NCBI GenBank assembly: GCA_016871275.1
Contig: VFZG01000029.1
Span: forward strand, 1 to 46,008
Source of the DNA: Acidimicrobiia bacterium
GTDB taxonomy: Bacteria > Acidobacteriota > Vicinamibacteria > Vicinamibacterales > UBA2999
Direction: 5' to 3'
DNA length: 46,008 nt
Positions 16,531-26,196 of the stretch are shown here, in pieces. The notes under the pieces were generated by a model. It saw nothing but the letters and a program-made list of their open reading frames with translations, was not told the DNA's origin and did not search any database. Both the position numbers and the translations under genes were made by a program. Every line of letters starts with the position of its first letter. Position 1 is the first letter of the stretch.

Positions 16531-19035
16531 GTGGCCGAATATCACCCTCAAGAATTGGACCGGAAGTGGCAAGCCCATTGGGCGGACACGAGGGCCTTCG
16601 AAGTCACCGAGGATCCCTCGAAGCCGAAGTTCTACTGCCTTGAAATGTTCGCCTACCCGTCCGGGCACGCGCACGTCGGACACGTCCGCAACTACATCAT
16701 CGGCGACGTCGTTTCTCGCCTGAAGCGGCTGCAGGGCTTCAATGTGCTGCATCCATTCGGCTGGGACGCGTTTGGCCTGCCGGCCGAAAACGCCGCCATC
16801 AAGAACGGCATCCACCCCGAAACGTCGACGCTCGCCAACATCGCCCACATGAAGGGGCAGTTGCAGCGCCTGGGCATCAGCTACGCCTGGGGCCGTGAGC
16901 TGGCGACGTGCCTGCCGGACTATTACCGCTGGAACCAGTGGCTGTTCACGCGCATGTTCGAGAGGGGCCTGGCGTACCGCCGGCGCTCGACCGTGAATTG
17001 GTGCCCGAGCTGCAATACCGTGCTCGCCAACGAGCAGGTGATCGACGGGGCCTGCTGGCGGTGCGGCAGCCAGGTCACGCAGAAGGACCTGGAGCAGTGG
17101 TTCTTCAAGATCACGCACTACGCCGACGATCTGCTGGTGGCCGCCGACGGCCTGGCGAAGTGGCCCGAGAAGGTCCTGACCATGCAGCGGAACTGGATCG
17201 GGCGCTCGGAAGGCGCACGCATCAGGTTCCCGATTCAGGGTGCGAACGATTCGATCGAGGTGTTCACCACCCGCATCGACACCATCTTCGGCGCGACCTT
17301 CATGCTGCTGGCGCCCGAGCACGGACTGGTGTCGAGGTTTGCCAAGGAGTCCGAAGACGAACCGGCCTTCCTGGCGAAGGCGCAGAAGTATCGCGCCCAG
17401 GATCGCGCCGGCCGGCTGACCGGCGAAGTGGAGAAGGAGGGCTTCTTCACGGGGCGATTCGCGATCAATCCGTACACCGGCTTGCCCATTCCGATTTGCA
17501 TTGCGAACTATGTGCTGGGCGAGTACGGCACCGGAGCGGTGATGGGTGTGCCTGCCCATGACGACCGCGACCGCGAATTCGCCACCAAGTATGGCTTGGA
17601 GATCAAACCAGTCGTGGTCGCACGCGACGGCTCGCCCGCTGGAGCGGCCACGGACGATTGCGTGTTGGTCGAGTCAGGCGATTACAGCGGAATGCCCGCC
17701 GACGCGGCCCGCCAGGCCATCACCGAGGATGCCGAGGAGCGAGGCATCGGTCATGGCACGGTGCAGTTTCGTCTCAAGGACTGGGGCATCTCGCGCCAGC
17801 GGTACTGGGGCACGCCGATTCCGATGATGCACTGCCCGGTCGACGGCATCGTGCCGGTGCCGGACGACCAACTGCCGGTGCAGTTGCCGAAGGTGATGGA
17901 GTTCACCGGCCGCGGCGACTCACCGCTTGCCGGCGTGCCGGAGTTCGTCAACGTGACGTGTCCGAAGTGCGGTGGTCCCGCCAAACGCGAGACCGACACG
18001 ATGGACACCTTCGTCGATTCGTCCTGGTACTTCTACCGGTTTGCCGACGCGCAGAACGATCAGTTGCCGTTCGATCCGAAGAAGGTGGGCTACTGGTGCC
18101 CCGTCGACTTCTACAGCGGCGGCGTCGAACACGCCATCCTGCACCTGATTTACTCGCGCTTCTTTGCGCGCGTGTTCCACGACCTGGGCATGGTCGAGCA
18201 CACCGAGCCGTTTACGCACCTGCTGACGCAGGGCATGGTGCTCAAAGACGGTGCCGTGATGTCCAAGTCCAAGGGGAACGTCGTCGATCCTGATTCGATG
18301 ATTCAGAAGTACGGCTCCGACGCGCTGCGCCTGTATGTGATGTTCGTGGCGCCGCCGGAGAAGGAAGTCGAGTGGACGGACTCCGGGCTGGAGGGCAGCT
18401 TCCGGTTCCTGGCCCGCGTGTGGCGCGCCGCCGATCAGTGGGCCACGGAAGGCGCAGCAAGCTCGGACACCAAGGCCGCAGCAGGCACACACGCCACAAC
18501 CCGAACGGCGATCGATCACGGGGCGCTGACCAGTGCCGAGAGGGCCTTGCGTCGTAAGACGCACGACACCATCAAGCGGGTGACGAACGACATTGATGCG
18601 CGCCAGCAGATGAACACTGCCGTATCGGCGATGATGGAGCTGGTCAACGAGCTCTACGCGTTCGCCGAAAAGGGCGAGCGGTCCGCACAGGCGCCGAGGG
18701 TGGCGCGCGAAGCGATCGAGGCGCTGATCGTCATGCTGTCGCCGTTTGCGCCGCACACCATGGAAGAGCTGTGGCAGATCTACGGCCACGCCGACGGGCT
18801 GCGCGCGGCCAGGTGGCCGGTGTTCGACGCCGAGGTCGCGAAGGCCGAGGAGCTGGAGATTCCCGTCCAGGTCAACGGCAAGCTGCGGGCGGTGGTCACG
18901 GTCGCGCCTGGCGTCGAGAATCCAGAGCTGGAGCGTATTGCCCTCGCCGAGCCGAACGTGCAGGCGCACATCGCCGGCAAAACGATCAAGAAAGTCGTTA
19001 TCGTCAAGGGTAAACTGGTCTCAGTGGTGGTATGA
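16531..19035 (+). CDS. leuS: Leucyl-tRNA synthetase
   Basis: Class I synthetase charging tRNA-Leu, 834 residues. N-terminal [12 protein letters not shown], the HIGH-equivalent [13 protein letters not shown] (about residues 45-57), the CP1 editing domain ([19 protein letters not shown]), [11 protein letters not shown], and the KMSKS-equivalent [11 protein letters not shown] (about 577-587) are all present. The GTG start at 16531 is chosen over an in-frame GTG at 16492, which lies inside the inverted repeat and gives a non-family N-terminus. At about residues 637-657, just after the KMSKS region, is an odd linker with [18 protein letters not shown], encoded by a repeat-like stretch at 18440-18500. 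The stop overlaps lptE (ATGA). Confidence 0.97.
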   Translation: MAEYHPQELDRKWQAHWADTRAFEVTEDPSKPKFYCLEMFAYPSGHAHVGHVRNYIIGDVVSRLKRLQGFNVLHPFGWDAFGLPAENAAIKNGIHPETSTLANIAHMKGQLQRLGISYAWGRELATCLPDYYRWNQWLFTRMFERGLAYRRRSTVNWCPSCNTVLANEQVIDGACWRCGSQVTQKDLEQWFFKITHYADDLLVAADGLAKWPEKVLTMQRNWIGRSEGARIRFPIQGANDSIEVFTTRIDTIFGATFMLLAPEHGLVSRFAKESEDEPAFLAKAQKYRAQDRAGRLTGEVEKEGFFTGRFAINPYTGLPIPICIANYVLGEYGTGAVMGVPAHDDRDREFATKYGLEIKPVVVARDGSPAGAATDDCVLVESGDYSGMPADAARQAITEDAEERGIGHGTVQFRLKDWGISRQRYWGTPIPMMHCPVDGIVPVPDDQLPVQLPKVMEFTGRGDSPLAGVPEFVNVTCPKCGGPAKRETDTMDTFVDSSWYFYRFADAQNDQLPFDPKKVGYWCPVDFYSGGVEHAILHLIYSRFFARVFHDLGMVEHTEPFTHLLTQGMVLKDGAVMSKSKGNVVDPDSMIQKYGSDALRLYVMFVAPPEKEVEWTDSGLEGSFRFLARVWRAADQWATEGAASSDTKAAAGTHATTRTAIDHGALTSAERALRRKTHDTIKRVTNDIDARQQMNTAVSAMMELVNELYAFAEKGERSAQAPRVAREAIEALIVMLSPFAPHTMEELWQIYGHADGLRAARWPVFDAEVAKAEELEIPVQVNGKLRAVVTVAPGVENPELERIALAEPNVQAHIAGKTIKKVVIVKGKLVSVVV
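18440..18500 (+). repeat. Repeat-derived insertion inside leuS
   Basis: GGCCACGGAAGGCGCAGCAA, then GCTCGGACACCAAGGCCGCA, then GCAGGCACACACGCCACAAC: the same GGC-cacagaa type as intergenic copies elsewhere in the window. It is translated in frame as an Ala/Thr/Gly-rich linker, between the catalytic core and the anticodon-binding helices. Confidence 0.55.
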
Positions 19036-19610
19036 AGCAGGCGATCGGGACATCGGGCCATCGGGGCGTCACCCGGCGTCAGGTCCTCAGGACGTTGCCG
19101 ATCCTGGCAGCGGGCGTGAGTGCGTCGTCGTGCGGCTATGCGTTGAGCGGCCGCGGCTCGTTTCTGCCGGACTACATCAAGACGCTCGGTATCCCGATGT
19201 TCGGCAACGGCACGCCGTATCAGACCGTAGAGCAGGTCCTCACGCAGCGGGTACGACTCGAGTTCCAGAGCACGCGCCGCTACACCGTGGTGCCGACCGA
19301 CGAGAACGTGGACGGAGTGGTGCGCGGTGACATCACCGCCATCAGCATCGCGCCGGTCAGCCTCAACGAGCAGCGGCTGGCCTCGCGCGTCCGCGTGACG
19401 GTCGGCATCAAGGTCAAGTTCGAGGACGTCAGGGCCCAGAAGACGCTGTGGGAGAATCCCGCGCTGTCCTTCTCGGACGAGTACGAACTGGCGAGCCCGA
19501 GCGGCGGCACCGACGTGGCGGCCTTCATCGGCGGTGATCGCACGGCCTTCGACCGCCTGTCGGTGGACTTCGCGCGGTCGGTCGTCTCTGCTATTCTCGA
19601 GGCGTTCTAA
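19032..19610 (+). CDS. lptE: LptE-like LPS-assembly lipoprotein
   Basis: A 192-residue protein resembling LptE, the outer-membrane lipoprotein that plugs LptD during LPS insertion. The N-terminus has twin arginines ([15 protein letters not shown]), a hydrophobic stretch and SASSCGYAL, where the Cys followed by GY-L is the typical start of mature LptE. The lipobox is not ideal. The rest has the LptE pattern: [13 protein letters not shown], the [13 protein letters not shown] helix, and [16 protein letters not shown]. Position between leuS and holA is the conserved leuS-lptE-holA order of diderm bacteria, which is the best support. Confidence 0.87.
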   Translation: MKQAIGTSGHRGVTRRQVLRTLPILAAGVSASSCGYALSGRGSFLPDYIKTLGIPMFGNGTPYQTVEQVLTQRVRLEFQSTRRYTVVPTDENVDGVVRGDITAISIAPVSLNEQRLASRVRVTVGIKVKFEDVRAQKTLWENPALSFSDEYELASPSGGTDVAAFIGGDRTAFDRLSVDFARSVVSAILEAF

Positions 19611-19612
19611 GC

Positions 19613-19644
19613 AGGCCTCCGGGCCTCCGGGCCTCCAGGCTTCC
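19613..19644 (+). repeat. Four tandem 8-base units between lptE and holA
   Basis: AGGCCTCC, GGGCCTCC, GGGCCTCC, AGGCTTCC in a row fill almost the whole 39-base spacer. No ribosome-binding site for holA is visible outside it. Confidence 0.7.
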
Positions 19645-19649
19645 AGCGA

Positions 19650-20636
19650 ATGAGCACAGTTCTCGAGATTCGCAAACAGATCAAGGCACGCAAGACCGGG
19701 CCGCTGTATCTGCTCGAGGGGGACGACCTCCAGTCCCGTCACGACCTGGCGCTGGAGTTTGCGGGTGTCGTGGACGAAGGCCTCCACGCCTTCAACGTCC
19801 AGAGCTTCTACGCCAACGAGGCGACCAACGCCGGCGGGCGCGATCAGCTGATCGGCGCGCTGCTCTCGAGCGCGCGCACGCTGCCGATGATGGCGCCCAG
19901 GCGCGTGATTATGGTGCACGAGGCAGACCGTCTCCTCGCTCCCAGACGCGCCAAGGACGGCGAAGACAGCGAACCCGAGGTTCCGAAGAAAGGGAAGCGG
20001 GCGCTGGCGACGACACCGGCGGAAGAGCTCGAGGCCTACATCGGGAATCCCGAGCCGATGACCACGATGGTGTTCGTCTCCAGACCGCTCGACGGCAACC
20101 GTCGCGTCGTCACACTGCTCAGAAAGCATGCCGACGTGGTGGATTGCGGCACGCTTCACGATCCGCGCGAGGCCGAGGCGTGGATTACCAAGCGCCTCGA
20201 GAAGGACGAGCTGACGATCGATCCGAAGGCGATCAGCCTGCTGCTGTCGTCGACCGGGCTGACTCTTGGGCGGATTCGACCCGAAATCGAAAAGCTGATT
20301 CTCTACGCTGCGGGCGAGTCGGCGATCACGATCCAGCACGTGCAGGACGTGGTGATTCCCCAGGAGGAATCCGAAGGCACCTTTGCGTTGATGGAGGCCG
20401 TGCAACACGCCAACGCGGCGCGAGCCCTGCGAGAGGTGTCGGCGCTGATCGACGGCGGCGTCCAGCCGCCCGTGATTCTCGGCCAGCTGCGAGCCGCCAC
20501 CATCCGCCTGCGCCCGGATACGAAGGTGAGAAGCGGACTGGAAGCCGTGTTCCGGACAGACCTGGCGATCAAGTCATCGGCGGGAACGCCGCAGCATCTG
20601 CTGGAGTGCCTAGTCGTCGAACTGTGCGCGCGTTAG
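19650..20636 (+). CDS. holA: DNA polymerase III subunit delta
   Basis: The delta subunit opens the beta sliding clamp within the clamp-loader complex. The protein is 328 residues, normal for HolA. The N-terminal PLYLLEGDDLQSRHD region, followed later by NVQSFYANEA and TLPMMAPRRVIMVHEADRL, matches the family. A Lys/Glu-rich insertion lies at about residues 100-125. The C-terminal collar domain includes LREVSALIDGGVQPPVILGQLRAA. It lies downstream of lptE, the usual arrangement, and converges with rpsT, 31 bases away. Confidence 0.92.
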   Translation: MSTVLEIRKQIKARKTGPLYLLEGDDLQSRHDLALEFAGVVDEGLHAFNVQSFYANEATNAGGRDQLIGALLSSARTLPMMAPRRVIMVHEADRLLAPRRAKDGEDSEPEVPKKGKRALATTPAEELEAYIGNPEPMTTMVFVSRPLDGNRRVVTLLRKHADVVDCGTLHDPREAEAWITKRLEKDELTIDPKAISLLLSSTGLTLGRIRPEIEKLILYAAGESAITIQHVQDVVIPQEESEGTFALMEAVQHANAARALREVSALIDGGVQPPVILGQLRAATIRLRPDTKVRSGLEAVFRTDLAIKSSAGTPQHLLECLVVELCAR

Positions 20637-20667
20637 TCGACGCGTCGCGATCGCGCGCCCTTATTGT

Positions 20668-20928
20668 TTACTTGGAGATCCTGGCTGCGAGCCGCGACTT
20701 GTAGCGCGACGCGGTGTTCTTGTGGATGATGCCTTTGGTGGCCATCTTGTCGACCAGCGACTGCAGGGACTGGAGCGCCTTCCTGGCGCCGTCCACGTCC
20801 TTGACGTCGAGCGACTTGCGGATGCTCTTCAGGCCGGTGCGGAGCCTGGACCGGAGCGCGCGGTTGTGCTCGCGCCGCTTGATATTCTGCCGGTTGGCCT
20901 TGAGGGCCGACTTATTGCGCTTTGCCAC
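20668..20928 (-). CDS. rpsT: Ribosomal protein bS20
   Basis: Small-subunit protein binding 16S rRNA, 86 residues, strongly basic and helical. N-terminal MAKRNKSALKANRQNIKRR and C-terminal GIIHKNTASRYKSRLAARI are diagnostic. The start is GTG at 20928. It is a single-gene unit: holA converges on its 3' end, and upstream is a candidate extended -10 promoter (20969-20977) next to a perfect 14-base palindrome. Confidence 0.97.
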   Translation of the reverse strand: MAKRNKSALKANRQNIKRREHNRALRSRLRTGLKSIRKSLDVKDVDGARKALQSLQSLVDKMATKGIIHKNTASRYKSRLAARISK

Positions 20929-20968
20929 TGTCTAGAACCTCGATTTTCGGAAGAAAGACAAACACGTA

Positions 20969-20977
20969 ATTATATCA
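20969..20977 (-). promoter_or_regulatory. Extended -10 promoter of rpsT
   Basis: On the minus strand the sequence is TGATATAAT, a perfect TATAAT with an extended TG. Transcription would start near 20962, giving a leader of about 34 bases before the GTG. No -35 match was seen, as is common for extended -10 promoters. Confidence 0.6.
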
Positions 20978-20990
20978 GGCCAATTGGCCT
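20977..20990. promoter_or_regulatory. Perfect 14-base palindrome in the rpsT promoter spacer
   Basis: AGGCCAATTGGCCT reads the same on both strands. It abuts the rpsT extended -10 and overlaps the last codon and stop of the upstream transglycosylase gene. It could be an operator; no matching regulator is known to me. Confidence 0.4.
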
Positions 20991-21678
20991 ACTTGCCCAC
21001 GATCTGATAGTTCCCCGAAGCCGGCGGCTTGTTCGAGATCTTGGTAACCGGCCTGCCATCAACCATTTCAATCCACTTGTAGATGGCATTGGCCGGTGCC
21101 GGCGGGGCGGCCTGGGTGATCTTCTCGACGTAATTCCGCGTTTCCCTGAACGGCGGGATGGACTTACCGTACTTGTCCACGTTGCTGCTGCCGGCGTTGT
21201 AGGCGGCCAGGGCCAGTTCGAGCTTCTGGTCGTAGCGATTGAGCAAGCGCTTCAAGTAGGTCACGCCGCCGCGGATGTTCTGCTCCGGGTCGAAGGGATC
21301 GGTGACACCCAATTCCTCGGCTGTGGCAGGCATCAACTGCATCAACCCCATGGCGCCTTTGGGCGAGACAGCGGATGGGTTGAACGCGGACTCGACCTGG
21401 ATGACCGCGCGCACCAGGTCCACGGCAACGCCGTGACGTAGCGCGTGCTCGGCGATGGCGGCCTCGTACGGCGCGCTCCGCTTGCTGGTCGTGACCGGGG
21501 TGGTAGCGCGGAACGCCGCGGAGCCGTGAACTTCGTAGGTGTCTTGCGCGTGCTCTTCAGCCTTCGGCGAATTGGACAGCACGAGCCGTCCGCCCGCGTC
21601 GCGCCAGCTGTAGATCTGGGCTGCGGCAGGGGTCGCCACCGAAAGCATGAGCGTTAGAGCGACAAGGCTTCGGTACAA
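20989..21678 (-). CDS. Exported lytic transglycosylase (SLT domain) with N-terminal DUF4124-like segment
   Basis: A 229-residue secreted murein lytic transglycosylase. The signal peptide is [20 protein letters not shown], then [18 protein letters not shown], a DUF4124-like motif often attached to such enzymes. The SLT domain spans about residues 78-190: catalytic Glu in [18 protein letters not shown], then [23 protein letters not shown] and LALAAYNAG. The C-terminal tail (about 190-229) is not recognised. The start is TTG at 21678, the only start that gives a full signal peptide. It cleaves peptidoglycan glycan strands, for recycling or envelope machinery insertion. Confidence 0.93.
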   Translation of the reverse strand: MYRSLVALTLMLSVATPAAAQIYSWRDAGGRLVLSNSPKAEEHAQDTYEVHGSAAFRATTPVTTSKRSAPYEAAIAEHALRHGVAVDLVRAVIQVESAFNPSAVSPKGAMGLMQLMPATAEELGVTDPFDPEQNIRGGVTYLKRLLNRYDQKLELALAAYNAGSSNVDKYGKSIPPFRETRNYVEKITQAAPPAPANAIYKWIEMVDGRPVTKISNKPPASGNYQIVGK

Positions 21679-21734
21679 GAGTTTCAGTCTACCTTATCGG
21701 CAACTTTCGGGCCGGGTCGCAGACGCAGAGCACC

Positions 21735-21760
21735 GGCCACGGCAGGCGCAGAAAGCCTGG
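21735..21760 (+). repeat. Dispersed repeat copy between alaS and the transglycosylase gene
   Basis: GGCCACGGCAGGCGCAGAAA followed by GCCTGG, of the same family as the copies at 2873, 7420, 8078 and 18440, in the 115-base spacer between two minus-strand genes. No promoter for the transglycosylase gene was recognised in this spacer. Confidence 0.45.
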
Positions 21761-21793
21761 AGAAAGCCCCGGTCACCGCAGCGCCGCTCAAGC

Positions 21794-24490
21794 CTACTCG
21801 AGCAGTCGCGTGACCTCTTTCTGAGCAGCCGCTAGCAATTCTGTAATTCTGCTCGCGTCCTTGCCGCCGGCTTGGGCGAAGTCCGGACGCCCCCCTCCGC
21901 CGCCACCCACGATCGGCGCGAGGGTCTTTACGAGCTGGCCCGCCGGCGCCTTCTTCGTGAGGTCAGGTGTCACGGTCACCACCAGCGACACTGTGCCCTC
22001 GGGCAGCGCGGCGGCGAGTACCACGACGCCGCTCTTGAGCCGCGACTTCAGCGTATCGGCGAGCGTGCGCAGGGATTCAGAATCCACGTCGGACATCTGC
22101 CGCGCGATCAGCGTCGAGTCACCGATGGTGATCTTGTCGTCATCAGCGGCGCCGCTGCCACCGCCACCAAGGGCGAGCCTGGTCTTGAGCTGCTGAATCT
22201 GCTTCTGCGACTTGGCGAGCAGCTGCTGGTGCGACTCGATCCACGCAGCCAGCTCGCCAGGCTTGGCCCCGGATGCCTCGATGGCATCTTCGACCTGGCT
22301 GACCGATGCCCGCGCGAGGGCGTAGGCGCCGAGACCGGTGACGGCTTCAATGCGCCGCACGCCCGCCGCGACACCGGATTCCTCCGTCATCAGGAACAGT
22401 CCAATGTCGCCGGTGGCGCGCACGTGGGTGCCGCCGCATAACTCGGTGCTGAACGTGCCGTCGCCAATTGAGACGACGCGAACCTGGTCGCCGTATTTCT
22501 CTCCGAAGAGCGCCATGGCGCCGGCCGCAATGGCTTCCTGGGTGTTGCGCACGGCGGTGTTCACCGCCTCGTTCTGCAGCACGAATTCGTTGACGATCCG
22601 CTCGATCTGCGCGAGCTCTTCGGGCGTGACCGCCGAGAAGTGCATGAAGTCGAACCGCAGACGATCCGGCGCGACCAGCGAGCCGGCCTGCTTGACGTGG
22701 ATGCCGAGCACCTTGCGGAGCGCGGCGTGGAGCAGGTGGGTCGCGGTGTGGTTGCGCCGTGTGGCGTCGCGTGTGGCCACGTCGACTTCGGCGGTCACCA
22801 GGTCACGCACGGCGATGCGCTTGTCGACCGCCGCGAGTTTGTGTGCCCTCGGAAGGCCGGGGCCCAGCCGGACGACCCCCGAGACCCTGGCGCGGCCGCC
22901 GTTCGCCGTCTCGATCCAGCCCTGGTCCGAGACCTGGCCGCCGGCTTCGACGTAGAACGGGGTGCGGGCGAGCACCGCGAATCCGCCACGCGCGCCTGCC
23001 TCGAGTGTCTCAACCGACTGCTTGCCGGCGTCGAACAGGGCGAGAACCGGAACGCCCTTGAGCAGCGTCTCGGAGTATCCCTCAAAGGCATCGCCCGCCT
23101 GCTGCAGCGATTCACGCGCCTCGCCCGACGCAAACGCGAACTGCTCACCCTTCTTGTCGAACGAGCTACTGGCGCGCGCCTTTTCGCGCTGACCCTCCAT
23201 GGCGGCCTCGAAGCCCTCGGCGTCGAACCTCAGGCCCTGGTTGCTGGCGAGATCTTCAATGAAGTCCCGGGGCAGGCCGTGGCTGTCGTAGAGCTTGAAG
23301 GCATCCTCGCCGGGGACGACCCTGCTGCCCCTGGCGGCGCGCTCGAGCACCTCTTCCAGCCGCGGCAGGCCGCCGGTCAGGACCGCGTCGAAACGTTCTT
23401 CTTCAGCCTTGATGACCTGCTGGATCGCCGCCCGGCCGGCCTCGAGCTCAGGATAGGCGCCGCCCATGTCGCGCACGACTACGTCAACCAGCGTGTGGAG
23501 AAACGGCTCATGCATGCCGAGCTTGCGGCCATGGCGCATGGCGCGGCGCATGATCTTCCGCAGCACGTAGCCACGCCACTCGTTCGAAGGCACGACGCCA
23601 TCGGCGATCAGGAACGTCGACGCGCGCGCGTGGTCGGCGACGACGCGCATGGAGATGTCGGTGGGCGCCATCGACTTGTTGTAGGTATGCCCCGACTGCC
23701 GGCCAATCGCCTCGAGGACCGGCATGAACAGCGGCGTGTCGTAGTTCGACATCGTGCCCTGCATCACCGCGCTGATGCGTTCGAGGCCCATGCCGGTATC
23801 GATCGACGGGGCGGGCAGGGGAGTGAGCGTACCCTGCTGGTTGCGCTCGAATTCCATGAACACGTTGTTCCAGATCTCGACGAAGCGTTCGCTGCCGCCC
23901 TCGACGTCCTGAATGAAGTGGCCGGTTCCCGGGTTCGATGCGCCGCGGTCCACGTAGATCTCCGAGCAGCGTCCGCACGGGCCGGTATCGCCCATCGCCC
24001 AGAAGTTGTCGGCTATGCCGAGCTCGCCGATGCGATCGGCCGGCACGAAGTCCAGCCAGCGCTGGTACCCTTCGTCGTCTCGCGGGATGCCCTTCTCGCC
24101 CTTGAACACCGTCACGTAGAGCTTCGACGGGTCGAGCCCCCAGACCCTGGTCAGCAGGTTCCAGGCCAGCTCGATCGCATCCTGCTTGAAGTAGTCACCG
24201 AACGAGAAGTTGCCGAGCATCTCGAAGAAGGTGTGATGCCGCAGCGACGGACCAACGTTGTCCAGGTCGTTGTGCTTGCCGCTGACGCGCATGCACTTCT
24301 GCGAGGTGGCGGCACGACGGTAATCGCGCATCTCTCGCCCCAGGAACACGTCCTTGAACTGGTTCATGCCGGCGTTGGTAAAGAGCAGGGTGGGGTCGTC
24401 GCCGGGCAGCAGGGGGCTGCTGGTCACCACGCGGTGGCCGTGCTGCTCGAAGTACTTCAGAAAAGAGGCGCGTATTTCCCGGGGATGCAC
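21794..24490 (-). CDS. alaS: Alanyl-tRNA synthetase
   Basis: Class II synthetase charging tRNA-Ala, 898 residues, full length. Motifs: N-terminal EIRASFLKYFEQHGH, FTNAGMNQFKDVFLG (about residues 38-52), SVGPSLRHHTFFEML-like motif seen as HHTFFEMLGNFSFGDYFK, the editing-domain zinc ligands HTATHLLHAAL and ELCGGTHVRATG, and the glycine-rich C-Ala end GGGGGGRPDFAQAGG. The start is GTG at 24490. recX ends 4 bases upstream on the same strand, so the two are probably cotranscribed; a recX-alaS pairing is also common in proteobacteria. Confidence 0.97.
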   Translation of the reverse strand: MHPREIRASFLKYFEQHGHRVVTSSPLLPGDDPTLLFTNAGMNQFKDVFLGREMRDYRRAATSQKCMRVSGKHNDLDNVGPSLRHHTFFEMLGNFSFGDYFKQDAIELAWNLLTRVWGLDPSKLYVTVFKGEKGIPRDDEGYQRWLDFVPADRIGELGIADNFWAMGDTGPCGRCSEIYVDRGASNPGTGHFIQDVEGGSERFVEIWNNVFMEFERNQQGTLTPLPAPSIDTGMGLERISAVMQGTMSNYDTPLFMPVLEAIGRQSGHTYNKSMAPTDISMRVVADHARASTFLIADGVVPSNEWRGYVLRKIMRRAMRHGRKLGMHEPFLHTLVDVVVRDMGGAYPELEAGRAAIQQVIKAEEERFDAVLTGGLPRLEEVLERAARGSRVVPGEDAFKLYDSHGLPRDFIEDLASNQGLRFDAEGFEAAMEGQREKARASSSFDKKGEQFAFASGEARESLQQAGDAFEGYSETLLKGVPVLALFDAGKQSVETLEAGARGGFAVLARTPFYVEAGGQVSDQGWIETANGGRARVSGVVRLGPGLPRAHKLAAVDKRIAVRDLVTAEVDVATRDATRRNHTATHLLHAALRKVLGIHVKQAGSLVAPDRLRFDFMHFSAVTPEELAQIERIVNEFVLQNEAVNTAVRNTQEAIAAGAMALFGEKYGDQVRVVSIGDGTFSTELCGGTHVRATGDIGLFLMTEESGVAAGVRRIEAVTGLGAYALARASVSQVEDAIEASGAKPGELAAWIESHQQLLAKSQKQIQQLKTRLALGGGGSGAADDDKITIGDSTLIARQMSDVDSESLRTLADTLKSRLKSGVVVLAAALPEGTVSLVVTVTPDLTKKAPAGQLVKTLAPIVGGGGGGRPDFAQAGGKDASRITELLAAAQKEVTRLLE

Positions 24491-24494
24491 CTCT

Positions 24495-24935
24495 TCATCT
24501 TATCCGTTTCAACACCGCTTCCAAGGGGAAGCCTTGCCCGACGAGCCCGCGGATGATGCGAGCGCGGCCCTTCTGGTCCAGTTCCTCGAGGGCCGTGCCG
24601 CGCAGGCGGCGCTCGAGCGCGCGCTCCAACAACGCGTTCTCGTCGACGTCCTGGAAGACCTCGCTGACGGCCTGCGCAGCGGTATGGCCGTCAATGCCCG
24701 CCTGGCGGATCTTCTGGATGACGCGCGACCGCCCGCGGCTCTTGACCGCACTCTCCATGCGTCCGATCGCCATCGCCACACGCCGATCGCTCAACGTGCC
24801 GTCCTTCTTCAAGCGCGACAGCGCCGACTCGATGTCGCCGGCCTCGAGTCTCCGCCGTGTGAGCCTGGCGCGCAGCTGGGCCTCCGACAACTCGCGTGCC
24901 GAGAGCAGCGTCAGGGCAACGGTGTATGCGTCCAT
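24495..24935 (-). CDS. recX: Regulatory protein RecX
   Basis: RecX binds RecA filaments and limits RecA activity. The 146-residue form from ATG 24935 has the three-helix repeats of the family: ALTLLSARELSEAQLRARL, then SALSRLKKDGTLSDRRVA (the LxxxGxLDDxRxA motif), GRSRVIQKIRQAGI, and a last repeat with ARIIRGLVGQGFPLEAVLKRI. A longer form from 24986 is possible, but its extra residues do not look like family sequence and the 24935 start has GGAG upstream. recA is not in the window. Confidence 0.88.
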   Translation of the reverse strand: MDAYTVALTLLSARELSEAQLRARLTRRRLEAGDIESALSRLKKDGTLSDRRVAMAIGRMESAVKSRGRSRVIQKIRQAGIDGHTAAQAVSEVFQDVDENALLERALERRLRGTALEELDQKGRARIIRGLVGQGFPLEAVLKRIR

Positions 24936-25008
24936 TGCAACCGGCTCCAGGGTGACACAGTTCCGTCTGGTTCCACCGGCTGGCACCGATGGAACCGTGG
25001 GAATCGCT

Positions 25009-26190
25009 CTAGGATCCGAAACGCGTAATTTCCGGCTGGCCGGCCCGCTTGGCGGCTGGTGTTCCAGGCTGACCGCCCAAGATCTGGCCGGCCATCTGGT
25101 CGCGCGACGCGTCCGCGGTGGTCGAGATGCCCTGGACCCTCAGCTTGAACTCGTCGACGTTCGTCGCCCAGCGCAGGGCTTCTTCATAGGTGATCAGCTC
25201 CTGCGAGTACAGGCTGAAGATCGACTGGTCGAAGGTCTGCATCCCGTACTGGGACGTGCCTTGCGCAATGGCGCCCGCAATCAGGTACGTCTTGTCCTTG
25301 TCGACAATACAGTCCTTGATGAACGGCGTGGCGACCAGCACTTCGACACCCGGGACGCGGCCCCTGCCGTCGCTTCTGGGAATCAGGCGCTGCGCAATCG
25401 CGGCCTTCAGCACCGACGCCAGCTGCAGGCGGATCTGTTTCTGCTGGTGGGGCGGGAAGACCGAGATGATGCGGGTGATCGTCTCGGTGGCGTCCAGCGT
25501 GTGCAGCGTCGAGAACACCAGGTGGCCGGTTTCGGCGGCGTGCAACGTCGTCTCGATGGTCTCCAGGTCGCGCATTTCGCCGACCAGGATGACGTCCGGG
25601 TCCTGGCGCAGGGCGCTGCGCAGCGCATAGGCAAACGATCGCGTGTCCACGCCAATCTCGCGCTGGTTGATGATGCACCGTTGGTCGCGGTGCAGGTATT
25701 CGATCGGGTCCTCGATGGTAATGACGTGCGCGGTGCGGTTGGCGTTGATGTAATCGATCATCGCGGCCAGCGAGGTCGACTTGCCGCTGCCGGTGGCGCC
25801 GGTGACCAGCACCAGACCGCGTTCTTCCGACGCAATGGTTTTCAGCACCCCCGGCAGGCCGAGCTCGTCGAGGTTCATCATTGTGACGGGGATGACGCGG
25901 AGCACGATGCCGATGGTGCCGCGCTGCTGGAACACGTTGCAGCGGAAGCGGCCAAGTCCGGCGACGCTGTAGGCGAGGTCGACTTCCTGCGAGTCCTTGA
26001 ACTTCTGGCGCTGTGCCGTCGACATGATCGACGCCGCCATTTCGACGAGGTGTTCGTGATCGAGCTGCTTCTGGTCGCTGACGGGCGCCAGCTGTCCGTG
26101 GATGCGCGCCATTGGATAGCTGCCGACTTTGAGGTGCAGGTCCGACGCACCTCTTGCAACCGCCAGCTTCAGCAGCTCGTTGACGTGCAT
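25009..26190 (-). CDS. pilT: Type IV pilus twitching ATPase, PilT/PilU family
   Basis: Hexameric ATPase that retracts type IV pili. It has 393 residues. N-terminal LLKLAVARGASDLHLKVG is the family signature; the Walker A motif VTGATGSGKSTSLAAMI is at about residues 128-144, followed by ITIEDPIEYLHRD (Asp box), LRQDPDVILVGEMRDLETIE (Walker B) and GHLVFSTLHTLDA (His box). The C-terminal part QYGMQTFDQSIFSLYSQELITYEEAL resembles PilU as much as PilT, so the paralogue is uncertain. No other pilus gene is adjacent. The start is ATG 26190, 6 bases after ilvE, suggesting cotranscription. Confidence 0.93.
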   Translation of the reverse strand: MHVNELLKLAVARGASDLHLKVGSYPMARIHGQLAPVSDQKQLDHEHLVEMAASIMSTAQRQKFKDSQEVDLAYSVAGLGRFRCNVFQQRGTIGIVLRVIPVTMMNLDELGLPGVLKTIASEERGLVLVTGATGSGKSTSLAAMIDYINANRTAHVITIEDPIEYLHRDQRCIINQREIGVDTRSFAYALRSALRQDPDVILVGEMRDLETIETTLHAAETGHLVFSTLHTLDATETITRIISVFPPHQQKQIRLQLASVLKAAIAQRLIPRSDGRGRVPGVEVLVATPFIKDCIVDKDKTYLIAGAIAQGTSQYGMQTFDQSIFSLYSQELITYEEALRWATNVDEFKLRVQGISTTADASRDQMAGQILGGQPGTPAAKRAGQPEITRFGS

Positions 26191-26196
26191 GGAGGG

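Noticed and set aside
20641-20660. Palindrome CGCGATCGCG between holA and rpsT as a shared terminator
   Set aside because: Short CG-rich palindromes are expected by chance at this GC content, and there is no T-run on either side.
22640-24556. A 638-codon open frame on the plus strand
   Set aside because: It is antisense to alaS, has no recognisable domains and an Arg/Val/Ala/His-heavy composition typical of shadow frames in GC-rich DNA.
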